From Calliopsis andreniformis (Eukaryota > Arthropoda > Insecta > Hymenoptera > Andrenidae): a stretch of DNA of 64,000 bases. Shown here piece after piece: positions 12,801 to 26,440 of the stretch. The stretch spans positions 372,001 through 436,000 of the forward strand of contig NW_027480482.1 of the NCBI RefSeq assembly GCF_051401765.1, written 5' to 3'. The position numbers and the translations under genes were made by a program. The notes beneath the pieces are model-generated. The model did no database searches, was not told the DNA's origin, and worked only from the letters and a program-made list of their open reading frames with translations. Each line of letters begins with the position of its first letter. The first letter of the stretch is position 1.

Positions 12801-13564
12801 AGTATTGAGGATTGAGGACTGGGGATTGAGGATTGAAGATTGAGTATTAACGATTGAGGATTGGGGATTGAGGATCTAGGATTGGAGATTGATTATTGAG
12901 GATTGAGGATTGAGAATTGAGGATTGAGGATTTAGAATTGAGAATTGAGGATGAGGACTGAGGGTTTAGGATTGTGGTTTGAGGAATGAGGATTGAGGAT
13001 TGAGGATTGTGGATTGAGTGTTGGAGATTGAGGATTGATGATTGAGGATTGAGGATTGAAGATTGAGTATGGAGGATTGAAGATTGAGAATTGAGGATTA
13101 AGGATTGAGGATTGAAGATTGAGGACTGAGTGTTGAGGGTTGAGTGATGAGAATTGATGTTTGTGGATTGAGATTTGAAGATTGAAGATTGGAGATTTAG
13201 CATTGAACCATGAGAATTCAGGATATTCTATTGTGTATTGAGAATTTAGGATTGATGGTTGAATATTGGTGATTGATGGTTCAGGGTTGTGTGTTGAATC
13301 TTGAGGATTGAGGATTGTGGATTGAGGATTGAAGATTGGGTATTGATGATTGAGAATTGAGAATTGAGGATGAGGACTGAGGGTTGAGGAATGAGGTTTG
13401 AGGAATGAGGATTGAGGATTGACGCTTGAGGATAGAGGATCGAGGATGGAGGATTGAAGGCTGAGTATTGAGGATTGAAGATTGAGGATTGAGTATTCAG
13501 GATTGAGGATTGAGGATGAGGGCTGAGGGTTGAGGATTGAGGATTGAGGATTGAGGATTGAAGA

Positions 13565-15510
13565 TTGAGGATTGAGGATTGAGGTTTGAGGATTGAGGAT
13601 TGAAGATTGAAGATTGAGTATTGAGGATTGAAGGTTGAGGATTGAGGATTGAGTATTGAGGATGGAGAATGAGGGCTGAGGGTTGAGGATTGGGGTTTGA
13701 GTATTGAACCCTGAGAATTCAGGATATTCTATTGAGTATTGAGAATTGAGGATTGATGGTTGAGTATTGAGGATTGAGAATTGAGGATTGAGGATTGAGT
13801 TTTGAAGATTGAGGATTGATGATTGAGGATTGAGTATTGAGGATTGAGGATTGAAGATTGAGGACTGAGTGTTGAGGGTTGAGTGATGATAATTGATTTT
13901 TGTGGATGGAGACATGAAGATTGAAGATTGAGGATTGAGTATTGAAGACTGAGAATTCAGGATATTCTATTGAGTATTGAGTATTGAGTATTGAGGATTC
14001 AGGATTGAGGATTGAGTATTGAAGATTGAGGATTGATGATTGAGGACTGAGGATTGAGGATTGAGGATTGAGGATTGAGTTTTGCAGATTGAGGATTGAT
14101 GATTGAGGATTGAGGATTGAGGATTGGGGATTGAGGATTGAGGATTGAAGGTTGAGGATTGAGGATTGAGGATTGAGTGTTGAGGGTTGAGTGATGAGAA
14201 TTGATGTTTGTGGATGGAGACTTGAAGATTGAAGATTGAGGATTGAGTATTGAAGACTGAGAATTCAGGATATTCTATTGAGAATTGAGAATTGAGGATT
14301 GATGATTGAGGATTGAGGATTGAGGTTTGAGGATTGAGGACGAGGACTGACGGTTGAGGATTGAGGTTTGAGTATTGAGGATTGAGGATTGAGGACTGAG
14401 GATTGGGAATTGAGGACTGAGGGTTGAGGATTGATTATTGAGCTTTGGGGATTGAAGATTGTGGACTGGGGATAGAGGATTGAATATTGAGGATTAAGGA
14501 TAGAGTATTGGGGATTGAGGATCTAGGATACGAGATTGATTATTGAGGATTGAAGTTTGAGGATTGAGGATTGAGGATTGAGAATTGAGAATTGAGGATG
14601 AGGACTGAGGGTTGAGGATGGAGGTTTGAGGAATGAGGATTGAGGATTGAGGATTGTGGATTGAGTGTTGGAGATTGAGGATTGATGATTGAGGATTGAG
14701 GATTGAGGATCGAGGATTGAGGATTGAGGATTGAAGATTGACGATTGAGTATTGAAGATTGAGGATTGATGACTGAGGATTGAGGTTTTAGGATTGAGGA
14801 TTGAGGATGGAGGCTGACGGCTGAGGGTTGAGGATTGAGGTTTGGGTATTGAATCCTGAGTATTCAGGATATTCTATTGAGTATTGAGATTTGAGGATTG
14901 ATGGTTGAGTATTGAGGATTGAGGATTGAGGACTGAGTATTGAAGATTGAGGATTGATGATTGAGGATTGAGTATTGAGGATTGAGGAATGAGGATTAAG
15001 TATTGAGGCTTGAGGATTGAGGATTGAGGATAGAAGATTGAGGATTGGGGATTGAGGATTGACGATTGAGGATTGAGGATTGAGGATTGAGTATTGAAGA
15101 TTGAGTAATCATGACTGAGGATTGAGGATTGAGGATTGAGGGTTGAGCATTGAGTATCGAAGATTGAGTATTGAGGATTGAAGGTTGAGGTTTGAGGATT
15201 GAGGATTGAGGGTGGAGGATGAGGGCTGAGGGTTGAGGATTGAGGTTTGAGTATTGAATACTGAGAATTCAGGATATTCTATTGAGTATTGAGAATTGAG
15301 GATTGATGGTTGAGTATTGAGGATTGAGGATTGAGGATTGAGGATTGAGTATTGAAGATTGAGGATTGATGATTGAGGATTGAGGATTGAGGACTGAGGA
15401 TTGAGGATTGAGTGTTGAAGATTGAGGATTGATGATTGAGGATTGAGGATTGAGGATTGAGGATTGAGGATTGAGGATTGAAGATTGAGGATTGAGTATT
15501 GAGGATTGAA
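13565..15510 (+). repeat. B-type block, copy 1 (repeats at +3693)
   Basis: Matches 17258-19202. Anchors are GGTTTGAG at 13583/17276, boxes at 13715/17408, 13953/17646 and 14261/17954, and CTTTGGGG at 14443/18136. GTAATCATGACTG at 15105/18797 shows a 1-base change of offset. Both copies keep the dense cluster of three boxes within about 550 bp. Confidence 0.85.
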
Positions 15511-15579
15511 GATTGAGGATTGAGGGATTAAGGATTGAGGATTGAAGATTGAGGACTGAGTGTTGAGGGTTGAGTGATG

Positions 15580-17908
15580 AGAATTGATGTTTGAGGATTG
15601 AGATTTGATTATTGAATATTGTGGATTGAGTATTGAATCATGAGAATTCGGGATATTCTATTGAGTATTAAGAATTGAGGATTGATGGTTGAGTATTGAG
15701 AATTGATGGTTGATGGTTGTGTGTTGAATATTGAGGATTGAGGGTTGAGGATTTAGGATTGAAAATTGAGGATTGAAGATTGAGTATTAATGATTGAAGA
15801 TTGAGGATTGAGGATTGAGGGTTGAGGATTAAGGACGAGGACTGACGGTTGAGGATTGAAGATTGACGATTGAGAATTGAGAATTGAGGATTGAGGTATG
15901 AGGATTGAGGATTGAGGATTGAGGACTGAGGACTCAGGTTTGAGGATTGAGGACTGAGGATTGAGGATCGAATGTTGAGTATTGAGGATTGAAGGTTGAG
16001 GATTGAGGATTGAGGATTGAGGATGGAGGATGAGGACTGAGGATTGAGGATATAGGATTGAGGATTGAGGATGGACGATGAGGGCTGAGGTTTGAGGATT
16101 GAGGTTTGAGTATTGAATCCTGAGTATTCAGGATATTCTATTGAGTATTGAGATTTGAGGATTGTTGGTTGAGTATTGAGGATTGAGGATTGAGGACTGA
16201 GTATTGAAGATTGAGGATTGATGATTGAGGATTGAGGATTGAGGATTGAGGATTGAGGATTGAGGATTGAGGATTGAGGATTGAGGGTTGTGGACTGAGG
16301 ACGAGGACTGACGGTTGAGGATTGAGGATTGATGGTTGAGGATTGAGGATTGAGGACTGAGGATTGAGGATTGAGGATTGAGCATTGAGGATTGAAGATT
16401 GAGGACTGGGGATTGAGGATTGAAGATTGAGGATTAAGGATTGAGGATTGGGGATTGAGGATCTAGGATTGAGGATTGAGGACTGAGGATTGGGTATAGA
16501 AGACTGAGGGTTGAGGATTGATTATTGAGCTTTGGGGATTGAAGATTGTGGACTGGGGATAGAGGATTGAATATTGAGGATTAAGGATAGAGTATTGGGG
16601 ATTGAGGATCTAGGATACGAGATTGATTATTGAGGATTGAAGATTGAGGATTGAGGATTGAGGATTGAGAATTGAGAATTGAGGATGAGGACCGAGGGTT
16701 GAGGATGGAGGTTTGAGGAATGAGGATTGAGGATTGAGGATTGTGGATTGAGTGTTGGAGATTGAGGATTGATGATTGAGGATTGAGGATTGAGGATCGA
16801 GGATTGAGGATTGAGGATTGAAGATTGACGATTGAGTATTGAAGATTGAGGATTGATGACTGAGGATTGAGGTTTTAGGATTGAGGATTGAGGATGGAGG
16901 ATGACGGCTGAGGGTTGAGGATTGAGGTTTGAGTATTGAATCCTGAGTATTCAGGATAAACTATTGAGTATTGAGATTTGAGGATTGATGGTTGAGTATT
17001 GAGGATTGAGGATTCAGGACTGAGTATTGAAGATTGAGGATTGATGATTGAGGATAGAGGATTGAGGATTGAGGATTGAGGATTGAGTATTGAGGCTTGA
17101 GGATTGAGGATTGAGGATTGAAGATTGAGGATTGGGGATTGAGGATTGACGATTGAGGATTAAGGATTGAGGATTGGGGATTGAGGATCTAGGATTGAGT
17201 ATTGAGGACTGCGGATTGACGATTGAGTATTGAAGATTGAGGATTGATGACTGAGGATTGAGGATTGAGGATTGAGGTTTGAGGATTGAGGATTGAAGAT
17301 TGAAGATTGAGTATTGAGGATTGAAGGTTGAGGATTGAGGATTGAGTATTGAGGATGGAGAATGAGGGCTGAGGGTTGAGGATTGGGGTTTGAGTATTGA
17401 ACCCTGAGAATTCAGGATATTCTATTGAGTATTGAGAATTGAGGATTGATGGTTGAGTATTGAGGATTGAGAATTGAGGATTGAGGATTGAGTTTTGAAG
17501 ATTGAGGATTGATGATTGAGGATTGAGTATTGAGGATTGAGGATTGAAGATTGAGGACTGAGTGTTGAGGGTTGAGTGATGATAATTGATTTTTGTGGAT
17601 GGAGACATGAAGATTGAGGATTGAGGATTGAGTATTGAAGACTGAGAATTCAGGATATTCTATTGAGTATTGAGTATTGAGTATTGAGGATTGAGGATTG
17701 AGGATTGAGTATTGAAGATTGAGGATTGATGATTGAGGACTGAGGATTGAGGATTGAGGATTGAGGATTGAGTTTTGCAGATTGAGGATTGATGATTGAG
17801 GATTGAGGATTGAGGATTGAGGATTGAGGATTGAGGATTGAAGATTGAGGATTGAGGATTGAGGATTGAGTGTTGAGGGTTGAGTGATGAGAATTGATGT
17901 TTGTGGAT
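15580..17908 (+). repeat. B-type 2.3-kb segment, copy 1 (repeats at +5116)
   Basis: It matches 20696-23024. Anchors are the variant box GAATTCGGGATATTC at 15644/20760, CTTTGGGG at 16530/21646, and boxes at 17408/22524 and 17646/22762. The end is sharp: GTGGATGGAGACTTG here against GTGGATTGAGATTTG in the other copy. It overlaps the 3693-bp repeat, showing nested duplication histories. Confidence 0.86.
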
Positions 17909-19202
17909 GGAGACTTGAAGATTGAAGATTGAGGATTGAGTATTGAAGACTGAGAATTCAGGTTATTCTATTGAGAATTGAGAATTGAGGATTGATGATT
18001 GAGGATTGAGGATTGAGGTTTGAGGATTGAGGACGAGGACTGACGGTTGAGGATTGAGGTTTGAGTATTGAGGATTGAGGATTGAGGACTGAGGATTGGG
18101 GATTGAGGACTGAGGGTTGAGGATTGATTATTGAGCTTTGGGGATTGAAGATTGTGGACTGGGGATAGAGGATTGAATATTGAGGATTAAGGATAGAGTA
18201 TTGGGGATTGAGGATCTAGGATACGAGATTGATTATTGAGGATTGAAGATTGAGGATTGAGGATTGAGGATTGAGAATTGAGAATTGAGGATGAGGACTG
18301 AGGGTTGAGGATGGAGGTTTGAGGAATGAGGATTGAGGATTGAGGATTGTGGATTGAGTGTTGGAGATTGAGGATTGATGATTGAGGATTGAGGATTGAG
18401 GATCGAGGATTGAGGATTGAGGATTGAAGATTGACGATTGAGTATTGAAGATTGAGGATTGATGACTGAGGATTGAGGTTTTAGGATTGAGGATTGAGGA
18501 TGGAGGCTGACGGCTGAGGGTTGAGGATTGAGGTTTGGGTATTGAATCCTGAGTATTCAGGATATTCTATTGAGTATTGAGATTTGAGGATTGATGGTTG
18601 AGTATTGAGGATTGAGGATTGAGGACTGAGTATTGAAGATTGAGGATTGATGATTGAGGATTGAGGATTGAGGATTGAGGATTGAGGATTAAGTATTGAG
18701 GCTTGAGGATTGAGGATTGAGGATAGAAGATTGAGGATTGGGGATTGAGGATTGACGATTGAGGATTGAGGTTGAGGACTGAGTATTGAAGATTGAGTAA
18801 TCATGACTGAGGATTGAGGATTGAGGATTGAGGGTTGAGCATTGAGTATCGAAGATTGAGTGTTGAGGATTGAAGGTTGAGGTTTGAGGATTGAGGATTG
18901 AGGGTGGAGGATGAGGGCTGAGGGTTGAGGATTGAGGTTTGAGTATTGAATACTGAGAATTCAGGATATTCTATTGAGTATTGAGAATTGAGGATTGATG
19001 GTTGAGTATTGAGGATTGAGGATTGAGGATTGAGTATTGAAGATTGAGGATTGATGATTGAGGATTGAGGATTGAGGACTGAGGATTGAGGATTGAGTGT
19101 TGAAGATTGAGGATTGATGATTGAGGATTGAGGATTGAGGATTGAGGATTGAGGATTGAGGATTGAAGATTGAGGATTGAGTATTGAGGATTGAGTGTTG
19201 TG
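17258..19202 (+). repeat. B-type block, copy 2
   Basis: Partner of 13565-15510. The third box of the cluster (17954) has lost one core base and reads GAATTCAGGTTATTC. Near 18770 the copy is shorter by units in the run of GGATTGA. It leaves the partner at about 19202, where it continues GTGTTGTGGG. Confidence 0.83.
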
Positions 19203-19784
19203 GGTTGAGTAATGAGAATTGATGTTTGTGAGATGGAGACTTGAAGATTGAAGATTGAGGATTGAGTATTGAAAACTGGGAATTCAGGATATTCTATTGA
19301 GAATTGAGAATTGAGGGTTGATGATTGAGTTTTAGGATTGATGTTTGAGGGTTGTGTATTGAATATTGAGGATTGAGGATTGAGGATTGAGGATTGAGGA
19401 TTGAGGATTGAAGATTGAGTATTGGTGATTGAAGAATGAGGATTGAGGATTGAGGGTTGAGGATTGACGACGAGGACTGACGGTTGAGGATTGAGGTTTG
19501 AGTATTGAGGATTGAGGACTGAGGACTGAGGATTGGGGATTGAGGACTGAGGATTGACGATTGATTATTGAGCTTTGGGGATTGAATATTGTGGACTGGG
19601 GATAGAGGATTGAATATTGAGGTTTAAGGATAGAGTATTGGGGTTTGAGGATCTAGGACAGGAGATTGATTATTGAGGACTGAAGAGTGAGGATTGAGGA
19701 TTGAGGATTGATGAATGAGGATTGAGGATTGAAGATTGAGTATGGAGGATTGAAGATTGAGGATTGAGGATTAAGGATTGAGGA

Positions 19785-20118
19785 TTGAAGATTGATAATT
19801 GAGGAATGAGGATTGAGGATTGAAGATTGTGGATTGAGTGTTGGAGATTGAGGATTGATGATTGAGGATTGAGGATTGAGGATCGAGGATTGAGGATTGA
19901 GGATTGAAGATTGAGGATTGAGTATTGAAGATTGAGGATTGATGACTGAGGATTGAGGATTTAGGATTGAGGATTGAGGATGGAGGATGACGGCTGAGGG
20001 TTGAGGATTGAGGTTTGAGTATTGAATCCTGAGTATTCAGAATATTCTATTGAGTATTGAGATTTGAGGATTGATGGGTGAGTATTGAGGATTGAGGATT
20101 GAGGACTGAGGGTTGAGG
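19785..20118 (+). repeat. 334-bp segment repeated at +4161
   Basis: Starts with GATAATTGAGGAATGAGG and matches 23946-24279. It shares the variant box GTATTCAGAATATTC (near 20036 and 24197), which is otherwise GTATTCAGGATATTC. Similarity ends after GAGGACTGAGGGTTGAGGA. Confidence 0.78.
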
Positions 20119-20695
20119 AATGAGGTTTGAGGAATGAGGATTGAGGATTGAGGATTGAGGATTGAGGATTGAGGATTGAGGATTGAGTATTGCAGATTGA
20201 GTATTCATGACTGAGGATTGAGGATTGAGGATTGAGGGTTGAGGATTGAGGATCGAAGATTGAGTATTGAGGATTGAAGGTTGAGGTTTGAGGATTGAGG
20301 ATTGAGGGTGGAGGATGAGGGCTGAGGGTTGAGGATTGAGGTTTGAGTATTGAATACTGAGAATTCAGGATATTCTATTGAGTATTCAGAATTGAGTATT
20401 GATGGTTGAGTATTGAGGATTGAGGATTGAGGATTGAGGATTGAGTATTGAAGATTGTGGATTGATGATTGAGGATTGAGGATTGAGGACTGAGGATTGA
20501 GGATTGAGTGTTGAAGATTGAGGATTGATGATTGAGGATTGAGGATTGAGGATTGAGGACTGAGGATTCGGAATTGAGGTTTGAGGACTGAGGATTGAGG
20601 GTTGAGGATTGAGGATTGAGGATTGACGCTTGAGGATAGAGGATTGAGGATGGAGGATTGAAGAGAGAGGACCGAGTGTTGAGGATTGAGTGTTG

Positions 20696-23024
20696 AGAAT
20701 TGATGTTTGAGGATTGAGATTTGATTATTGAATATTGTGGATTGAGTATTGAATCATGAGAATTCGGGATATTCTATTGAGTATTGAGAATTGAGGATTG
20801 ATGGTTGAGTATTGAGAATTGATGGTTGATGGTTGTGTGTTGAATATTGAGGATTGAGGGTTGAGGATTTAGGATTGAAAATTGAGGATGGAAGATTGAG
20901 TATTAATGATTGAAGATTGAGGATTGAGGATTGAGGGTTGAGGATTAAGGACGAGGACTGACGGTTGAGGATTGAAGATTGACGATTGAGAATTGAGAAT
21001 TGAGGATTGAGGTATGAGGATTGAGGATTGAGGATTGAGGACTGAGGACTCAGGTTTGAGGATTGAGGACTGAGGATTGAGGATCGAATGTTGAGTATTG
21101 AGGATTGAAGGTTGAGGATTGAGGATTGAGGATTGAGGATGGAGGATGAGGACTGAGGATTGAGGATATAGGATTGAGGATTGATGATGGACGATGAGGG
21201 CTGAGGTTTGAGGATTGAGGTTTGAGTATTGAATCCTGAGTATTCAGGATATTCTATTGAGTATTGAGATTTGAGGATTGTTGGTTGAGTATTGAGGATT
21301 GAGGATTGAGGACTGAGTATTGAAGATTGAGGATTGATGATTGAGGATTGAGGATTGAGGATTGAGGATTGAGGATTGAGGATTGAGGATTGAGGATTGA
21401 GGGTTGTGGACTGAGGACGAGGACTGACGGTTGAGGATTGAGGATTGATGGTTGAGGATTGAGGATTGAGGACTGAGGATTGAGGATTGAGGATTGAGCA
21501 TTGAGGATTGAAGATTGAGGACTGGGGATTGAGGATTGAAGATTGAGGATTAAGGATTGAGGATTGGGGATTGAGGATCTAGGATTGAGGATTGAGGACT
21601 GAGGATTGGGTATAGAAGACTGAGGGTTGAGGATTGATTATTGAGCTTTGGGGATTGAAGATTGTGGACTGGGGATAGAGGATTGAATATTGAGGATTCA
21701 GGATAGAGTATTGGGGATTGAGGATCTAGGATACGAGATTGATTATTGAGGATTGAAGATTGAGGATTGAGGATTGAGGATTGAGAATTGAGAATTGAGG
21801 ATGAGGACCGAGGGTTGAGGATGGAGGTTTGAGGAATGAGGATTGAGGATTGAGGATTGTGGATTGAGTGTTGGAGATTGAGGATTGATGATTGAGGATT
21901 GAGGATTGAGGATCGAGGATTGAGGATTGAGGATTGAAGATTGACGATTGAGTATTGAAGATTGAGGATTGATGACTGAGGATTGAGGTTTTAGGATTGA
22001 GGATTGAGGATGGAGGATGACGGCTGAAGGTTGAGGATTGAGGTTTGAGTATTGAATCCTGAGTATTCAGGATAAACTATTGAGTATTGAGATTTGAGGA
22101 TTGATGGTTGAGTATTGAGGATTGAGGATTGAGGACTGAGTATTGAAGATTGAGGATTGATGATTGAGGATAGAGGATTGAGGATTGAGGATTGAGGATT
22201 GAGTATTGAGGCTTGAGGATTGAGGATTGAGGATTGAAGATTGAGGATTGGGGATTGAGGATTGACGATTGAGGATTAAGGATTGAGGATTGGGGATTGA
22301 GGATCTAGGATTGAGTATTGAGGACTGCGGATTGACGATTGAGTATTGAAGATTGAGGATTGATGACTGAGGATTGAGGATTGAGGATTGAGGTTTGAGG
22401 ATTGAGGATTGAAGATTGAAGATTGAGTATTGAGGATTGAAGGTCGAGGATTGAGGATTGAGTATTGAGGATGGAGAATGAGGGCTGAGGGTTGAGGATT
22501 GGGGTTTGAGTATTGAACCCTGAGAATTCAGGATATTCTATTGAGTATTGAGAATTGAGGATTGATGGTTGAGTATTGAGGATTGAGAATTGAGGATTGA
22601 GGATTGAGTTTTGAAGATTGAGGATTGATGATTGAGGATTGAGTATTGAGGATTGAGGATTGAAGATTGAGGACTGAGTGTTGAGGGTTGAGTGATGATA
22701 ATTGATTTTTGTGGATGGAGACATGAAGATTGAAGATTGAGGATTGAGTATTGAAGACTGAGAATTCAGGATATTCTATTGAGTATTGAGTATTGAGTAT
22801 TGAGGATTGAGGATTGAGGATTGAGTATTGAAGATTGAGGATTGATGATTGAGGACTGAGGATTGAGGATTGAGGATTGAGGATTGAGTTTTGCAGATTG
22901 AGGATTGATGATTGAGGATTGAGGATTGAGGATTGAGGATTGAGGATTGAGGATTGAAGATTGAGGATTGAGGATTGAGGATTGAGTGTTGAGGGTTGAG
23001 TGATGAGAATTGATGTTTGTGGAT
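20696..23024 (+). repeat. B-type 2.3-kb segment, copy 2
   Basis: Partner of 15580-17908 with scattered substitutions, such as GGATTCAGGATAGAG for GGATTAAGGATAGAG near 21697 and GGTCGAGG for GGTTGAGG near 22443. The flanks on both sides belong to other modules. Confidence 0.86.
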
Positions 23025-23945
23025 TGAGATTTGAAGATTGAAGATTGGGGATTTAGCAGTGAACCATGAGAATTCAGGATATTCTATTGAGTATTGAGAA
23101 TTGAGGATTGATGGTTGAATATTGGTGATTGATGGTTGAGGGTTGTGTGTTGAATATTGAGGATTGAGGATTGTGGGTTCAGGATTGGAGATTGAGTAAT
23201 GATGATTGAGGATTGAGGGTTGAGTGTTGAGGATTGAGGACGAGGGCTGACGGTTGAGGATTGAGGTTTGAGGATTGAGGATTGAGGGCTGAGGATTGAG
23301 GACGAGGACTGACGGTTGAGGATTGAGAATTGATGATTGAGGATTGAGGATTGAGGACTGAGGATTGAGGATTGAAGATCGAGCATTTAGGATTGAAGAT
23401 TGAGGACTGGTTATTGAGGATTGAAGATTGAGGATTAAGGATTGAGGATTGCGGATTGGGGATCTAGGATTGAGGATTGAGGACTGCGGATTGAAGATTG
23501 AGGACTGAGTGTTGAGGGTTGAGTGATGAGAATTGATGTCTGTGGATTGAGATTTGAAGTTTGAAGATTGGGGATTGAGTATTGAAAACTGTGAATTGAG
23601 GATATTCTATTGAGGATTGAGGATTGACAATTGATTGTTGCGGACTGAGGGATGAAGATTGAGCATTCAGGACTGAGGATTCGGAATTGAGGTTTGAGGA
23701 CTGAGGATTGAGGGTTGAGGACTGAGGATTGAGGATTGACGCTTGAGGATAGAGGATTGAGGATGGAGGATTGAAGAGAGAGGACCGAGTGTTGAGGATT
23801 GAGTGTTGAGAATTGATGTTTGTGGATGGAGACATGAAGATTGAAGATTGAGGATTGAGTATTGAAAACTGAGAATTCAGTATACTCTTTTGAGTATTGA
23901 GTATTGAGTATTGAGGATTGAGGATTGAGGATTGAGTATTGAAGA
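23025..23945 (+). repeat. Mosaic of B- and A-type modules
   Basis: The left part carries a box at 23070 with the GAACCATGA flank also found at 12356 and 13214. From about 23500 the words TTGTTGCGGACTGAGG and AGAGAGAGGACCGAG appear, which otherwise mark family A and the 20.6-, 38- and 43-kb modules. The segment looks like a patchwork of sequences that elsewhere lie far apart. Confidence 0.7.
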
Positions 23946-23961
23946 TTGAAGATTGATAATT

Positions 23962-24710
23962 GAGGAATGAGGATTGAGGATTGAAGATTGTGGATTGAGT
24001 GTTGGAGATTGAGGATTGATGATTGAGGATTGAGGATTGAGGATCGAGGATTGAGGATTGAGGATTGAAGATTGAGGATTGAGTATTGAAGATTGAGGAT
24101 TGATGACTGAGGATTGAGGATTTAGGATTGAGGATTGAGGATGGAGGATGACGGCTGAGGGTTGAGGATTGAGGTTTGAGTATTGAATCCTGAGTATTCA
24201 GAATATTCTATTGAGTATTGAGATTTGAGGATTGATGGGTGAGTATTGAGGATTGAGGATTGAGGACTGAGGGTTGAGGATTGATTATTGAGCTTTGGGG
24301 ATTGAAGATTGTGGGCTGGGGATAGAGGATTGAATATTGAGGATTAAGGATAGAGTATTGGGGATTGAGGATCTAGGATACGAGATTGATAATTGAGGAT
24401 TGAAGATTGAGGATTGAGGATTGAGGATTGAGAACCGAGAATTGAGGATGAGGACTGAGGGTTGAGGATGGAGGTTTGAGGAATGATGATTGAGGATTGA
24501 GGATTGTGGATTGAGTGTTGGAGATTGAGGATTGATAATTGAGGATTGAAGACTGAGGATTGAGGTTTGAGGATTGAGAATTGAGAATTGAGGATGTGGA
24601 CTGAGGGTTGAGGATGGAGGTTTGAGGAATGAGGATTGAGGAATGAGGATTGAGGATTGAAGATTGAAGATTGAGTATTGAGGATTGAAGGTTGAGGATT
24701 GAGGATTGAG
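23962..24710 (+). repeat. 750-bp segment repeated at +1730
   Basis: It matches 25692-26440, anchored by CTTTGGGG at 24293/26023 and GTGGGCTGGGG at 24311/26041. After 24710 this copy continues TATTGAGGCTGG, whereas the other restarts an earlier module with GAATTGAGAATTGAGG. Confidence 0.78.
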
Positions 24711-25691
24711 TATTGAGGCTGGAGAATGAGGGCTGAGGTTTGAGGATTGGGGTTTGAGTATTGAATACTGAGAATTCACGATATTCTATTGAGTATTGAG
24801 AGTTGAGGATTGATGGTTGAGTATTGAGGATTGAGAATTGAGGATTGAGGATTGAGTTTTGAAGATTGAGGATTGATGATTGAGGATTGAGTATTGAGGA
24901 TTGAGGATTGAAGATTGAGGACTGAGTGATGAGGGTTGAGTGATGATAATTGATGTTTGTGGATGGAGACATGAAGATTGAAGATTGAGGATTGAGTATT
25001 GAAAACTGAGAATTCAGGATATTCTATTGAGTATTGAGTATTGAGTATTGAGGATTGAGGATTGAGGATTGAGTATTGAAGATTGAAGATTGATGATTGA
25101 GGACTGAGGATTGAGGATTGAGGATTGAGGATTGAGTTTTGCAGATTGAGGATTGATGATTGAGGATTGAGGATTGAGGATTGAGTATTGAGGATTGAGG
25201 ATTGAAGATTGAGGATTGAGGATTGATGATTGAGTGTTTAGGGTTGAGTGATGAGAATTGATGTTTGTGGATGGAGACTTGAAGATTGAAGATTGAGGAT
25301 TGAGTATTGAAAACTGAGAATTCAGGATATTCTATTGAGAATTGAGAATTGAGGATTGATGATTGAGAATTGAGGATTGAGGTTAGAGGATTGAGGACGA
25401 GGACTGACGGTTGAGGATTGAGGTTTGAGTATTGAGGATTGAGGATTGAGGACTGAGGATTGGGTATTGAAGGCTGAGGGTTGAGGATTGATTATTGAGC
25501 TTTGAGGATAGAAGATTGTGGGCTGGGGATAGAGGAACGAATATTGAGGATTAAGGATAGAGTATTGGGGATTGAGGATCTAGGATACGAGATTGATTAT
25601 TGAGGATTGAAGATTGAGGATTGAGGATTGAGGATTGAGGATTGAGAATTGAGAATTGAGGATGAGGACTGAGGGTTGAGGATGGAGGTTT
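24711..25691 (+). repeat. B-type spacer between the 1730-bp repeats
   Basis: Ordinary heptamers with boxes at 25010 and 25318 and CTTTGAGG at 25500. The box near 24774 has the variant GAATTCACGATATTC. The content resembles 13.7-14.5 kb and 22.5-23.0 kb. I see nothing other than repeat. Confidence 0.72.
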
Positions 25692-26440
25692 GAGGAATGA
25701 GGATTGAGGATTGAGGATTGTGGATTGAGTGTTGGAGATTGAGGATTGATGATTGAGGATTGAGGATTGAGGATCGAGGATTGAGGATTGAGGATTGAAG
25801 ATTGACGATTGAGTATTGAAGATGGAGGATTGATGACTGAGGATTGAGGATTTAGGATTGAGGATTGAGGATGGAGGATGACGGCTGAGTGTTGAGGATT
25901 GAGGTTTGAGTATTGAATCCTGAGTATTCAGGATATTCTATTGAGTATTGAGATTTGAGGATTGATGGTTGAGTATTGAGGATTGAGGATTGAGGACTGA
26001 GGGTTGAGGATTGATTATTGAGCTTTGGGGATTGAAGATTGTGGGCTGGGGATAGAGGATTGAATATTGAGGATTAAGGATAGAGTATTGGGGATTGAGG
26101 ATCTAGGATACGAGATTGATTATTGAGGATTGAAGATTGAGGATTGAGGATTGAGGATTGAGAATTGAGAATTGAGGATGAGGACTGAGGGTTGAGGATG
26201 GAGGTTTGAGGAATGAGGATTGAGGATTGAGGATTGTGGATTGAGTGTTGGAGATTGAGGATTGATAATTGAGGATTGAAGATTGAGGATTGAGGTTTGA
26301 GGATTGAGAATTGAGAATTGAGGATGTGGACTGAGGGTTGAGGATGGAGGTTTGAGGAATGAGGATTGAGGAATGAGGATTGAGGATTGAAGATTGAAGA
26401 TTGAGTATTGAGGATTGAAGGTTGAGGATTGAGGATTGAG
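25692..26440 (+). repeat. Second copy of the 750-bp segment
   Basis: Partner of 23962-24710. It is followed at 26441-26640 by a further partial copy of the same GAGAATTGAGG...GTGTTGG module, so this end of the B region is locally triplicated. Confidence 0.76.
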
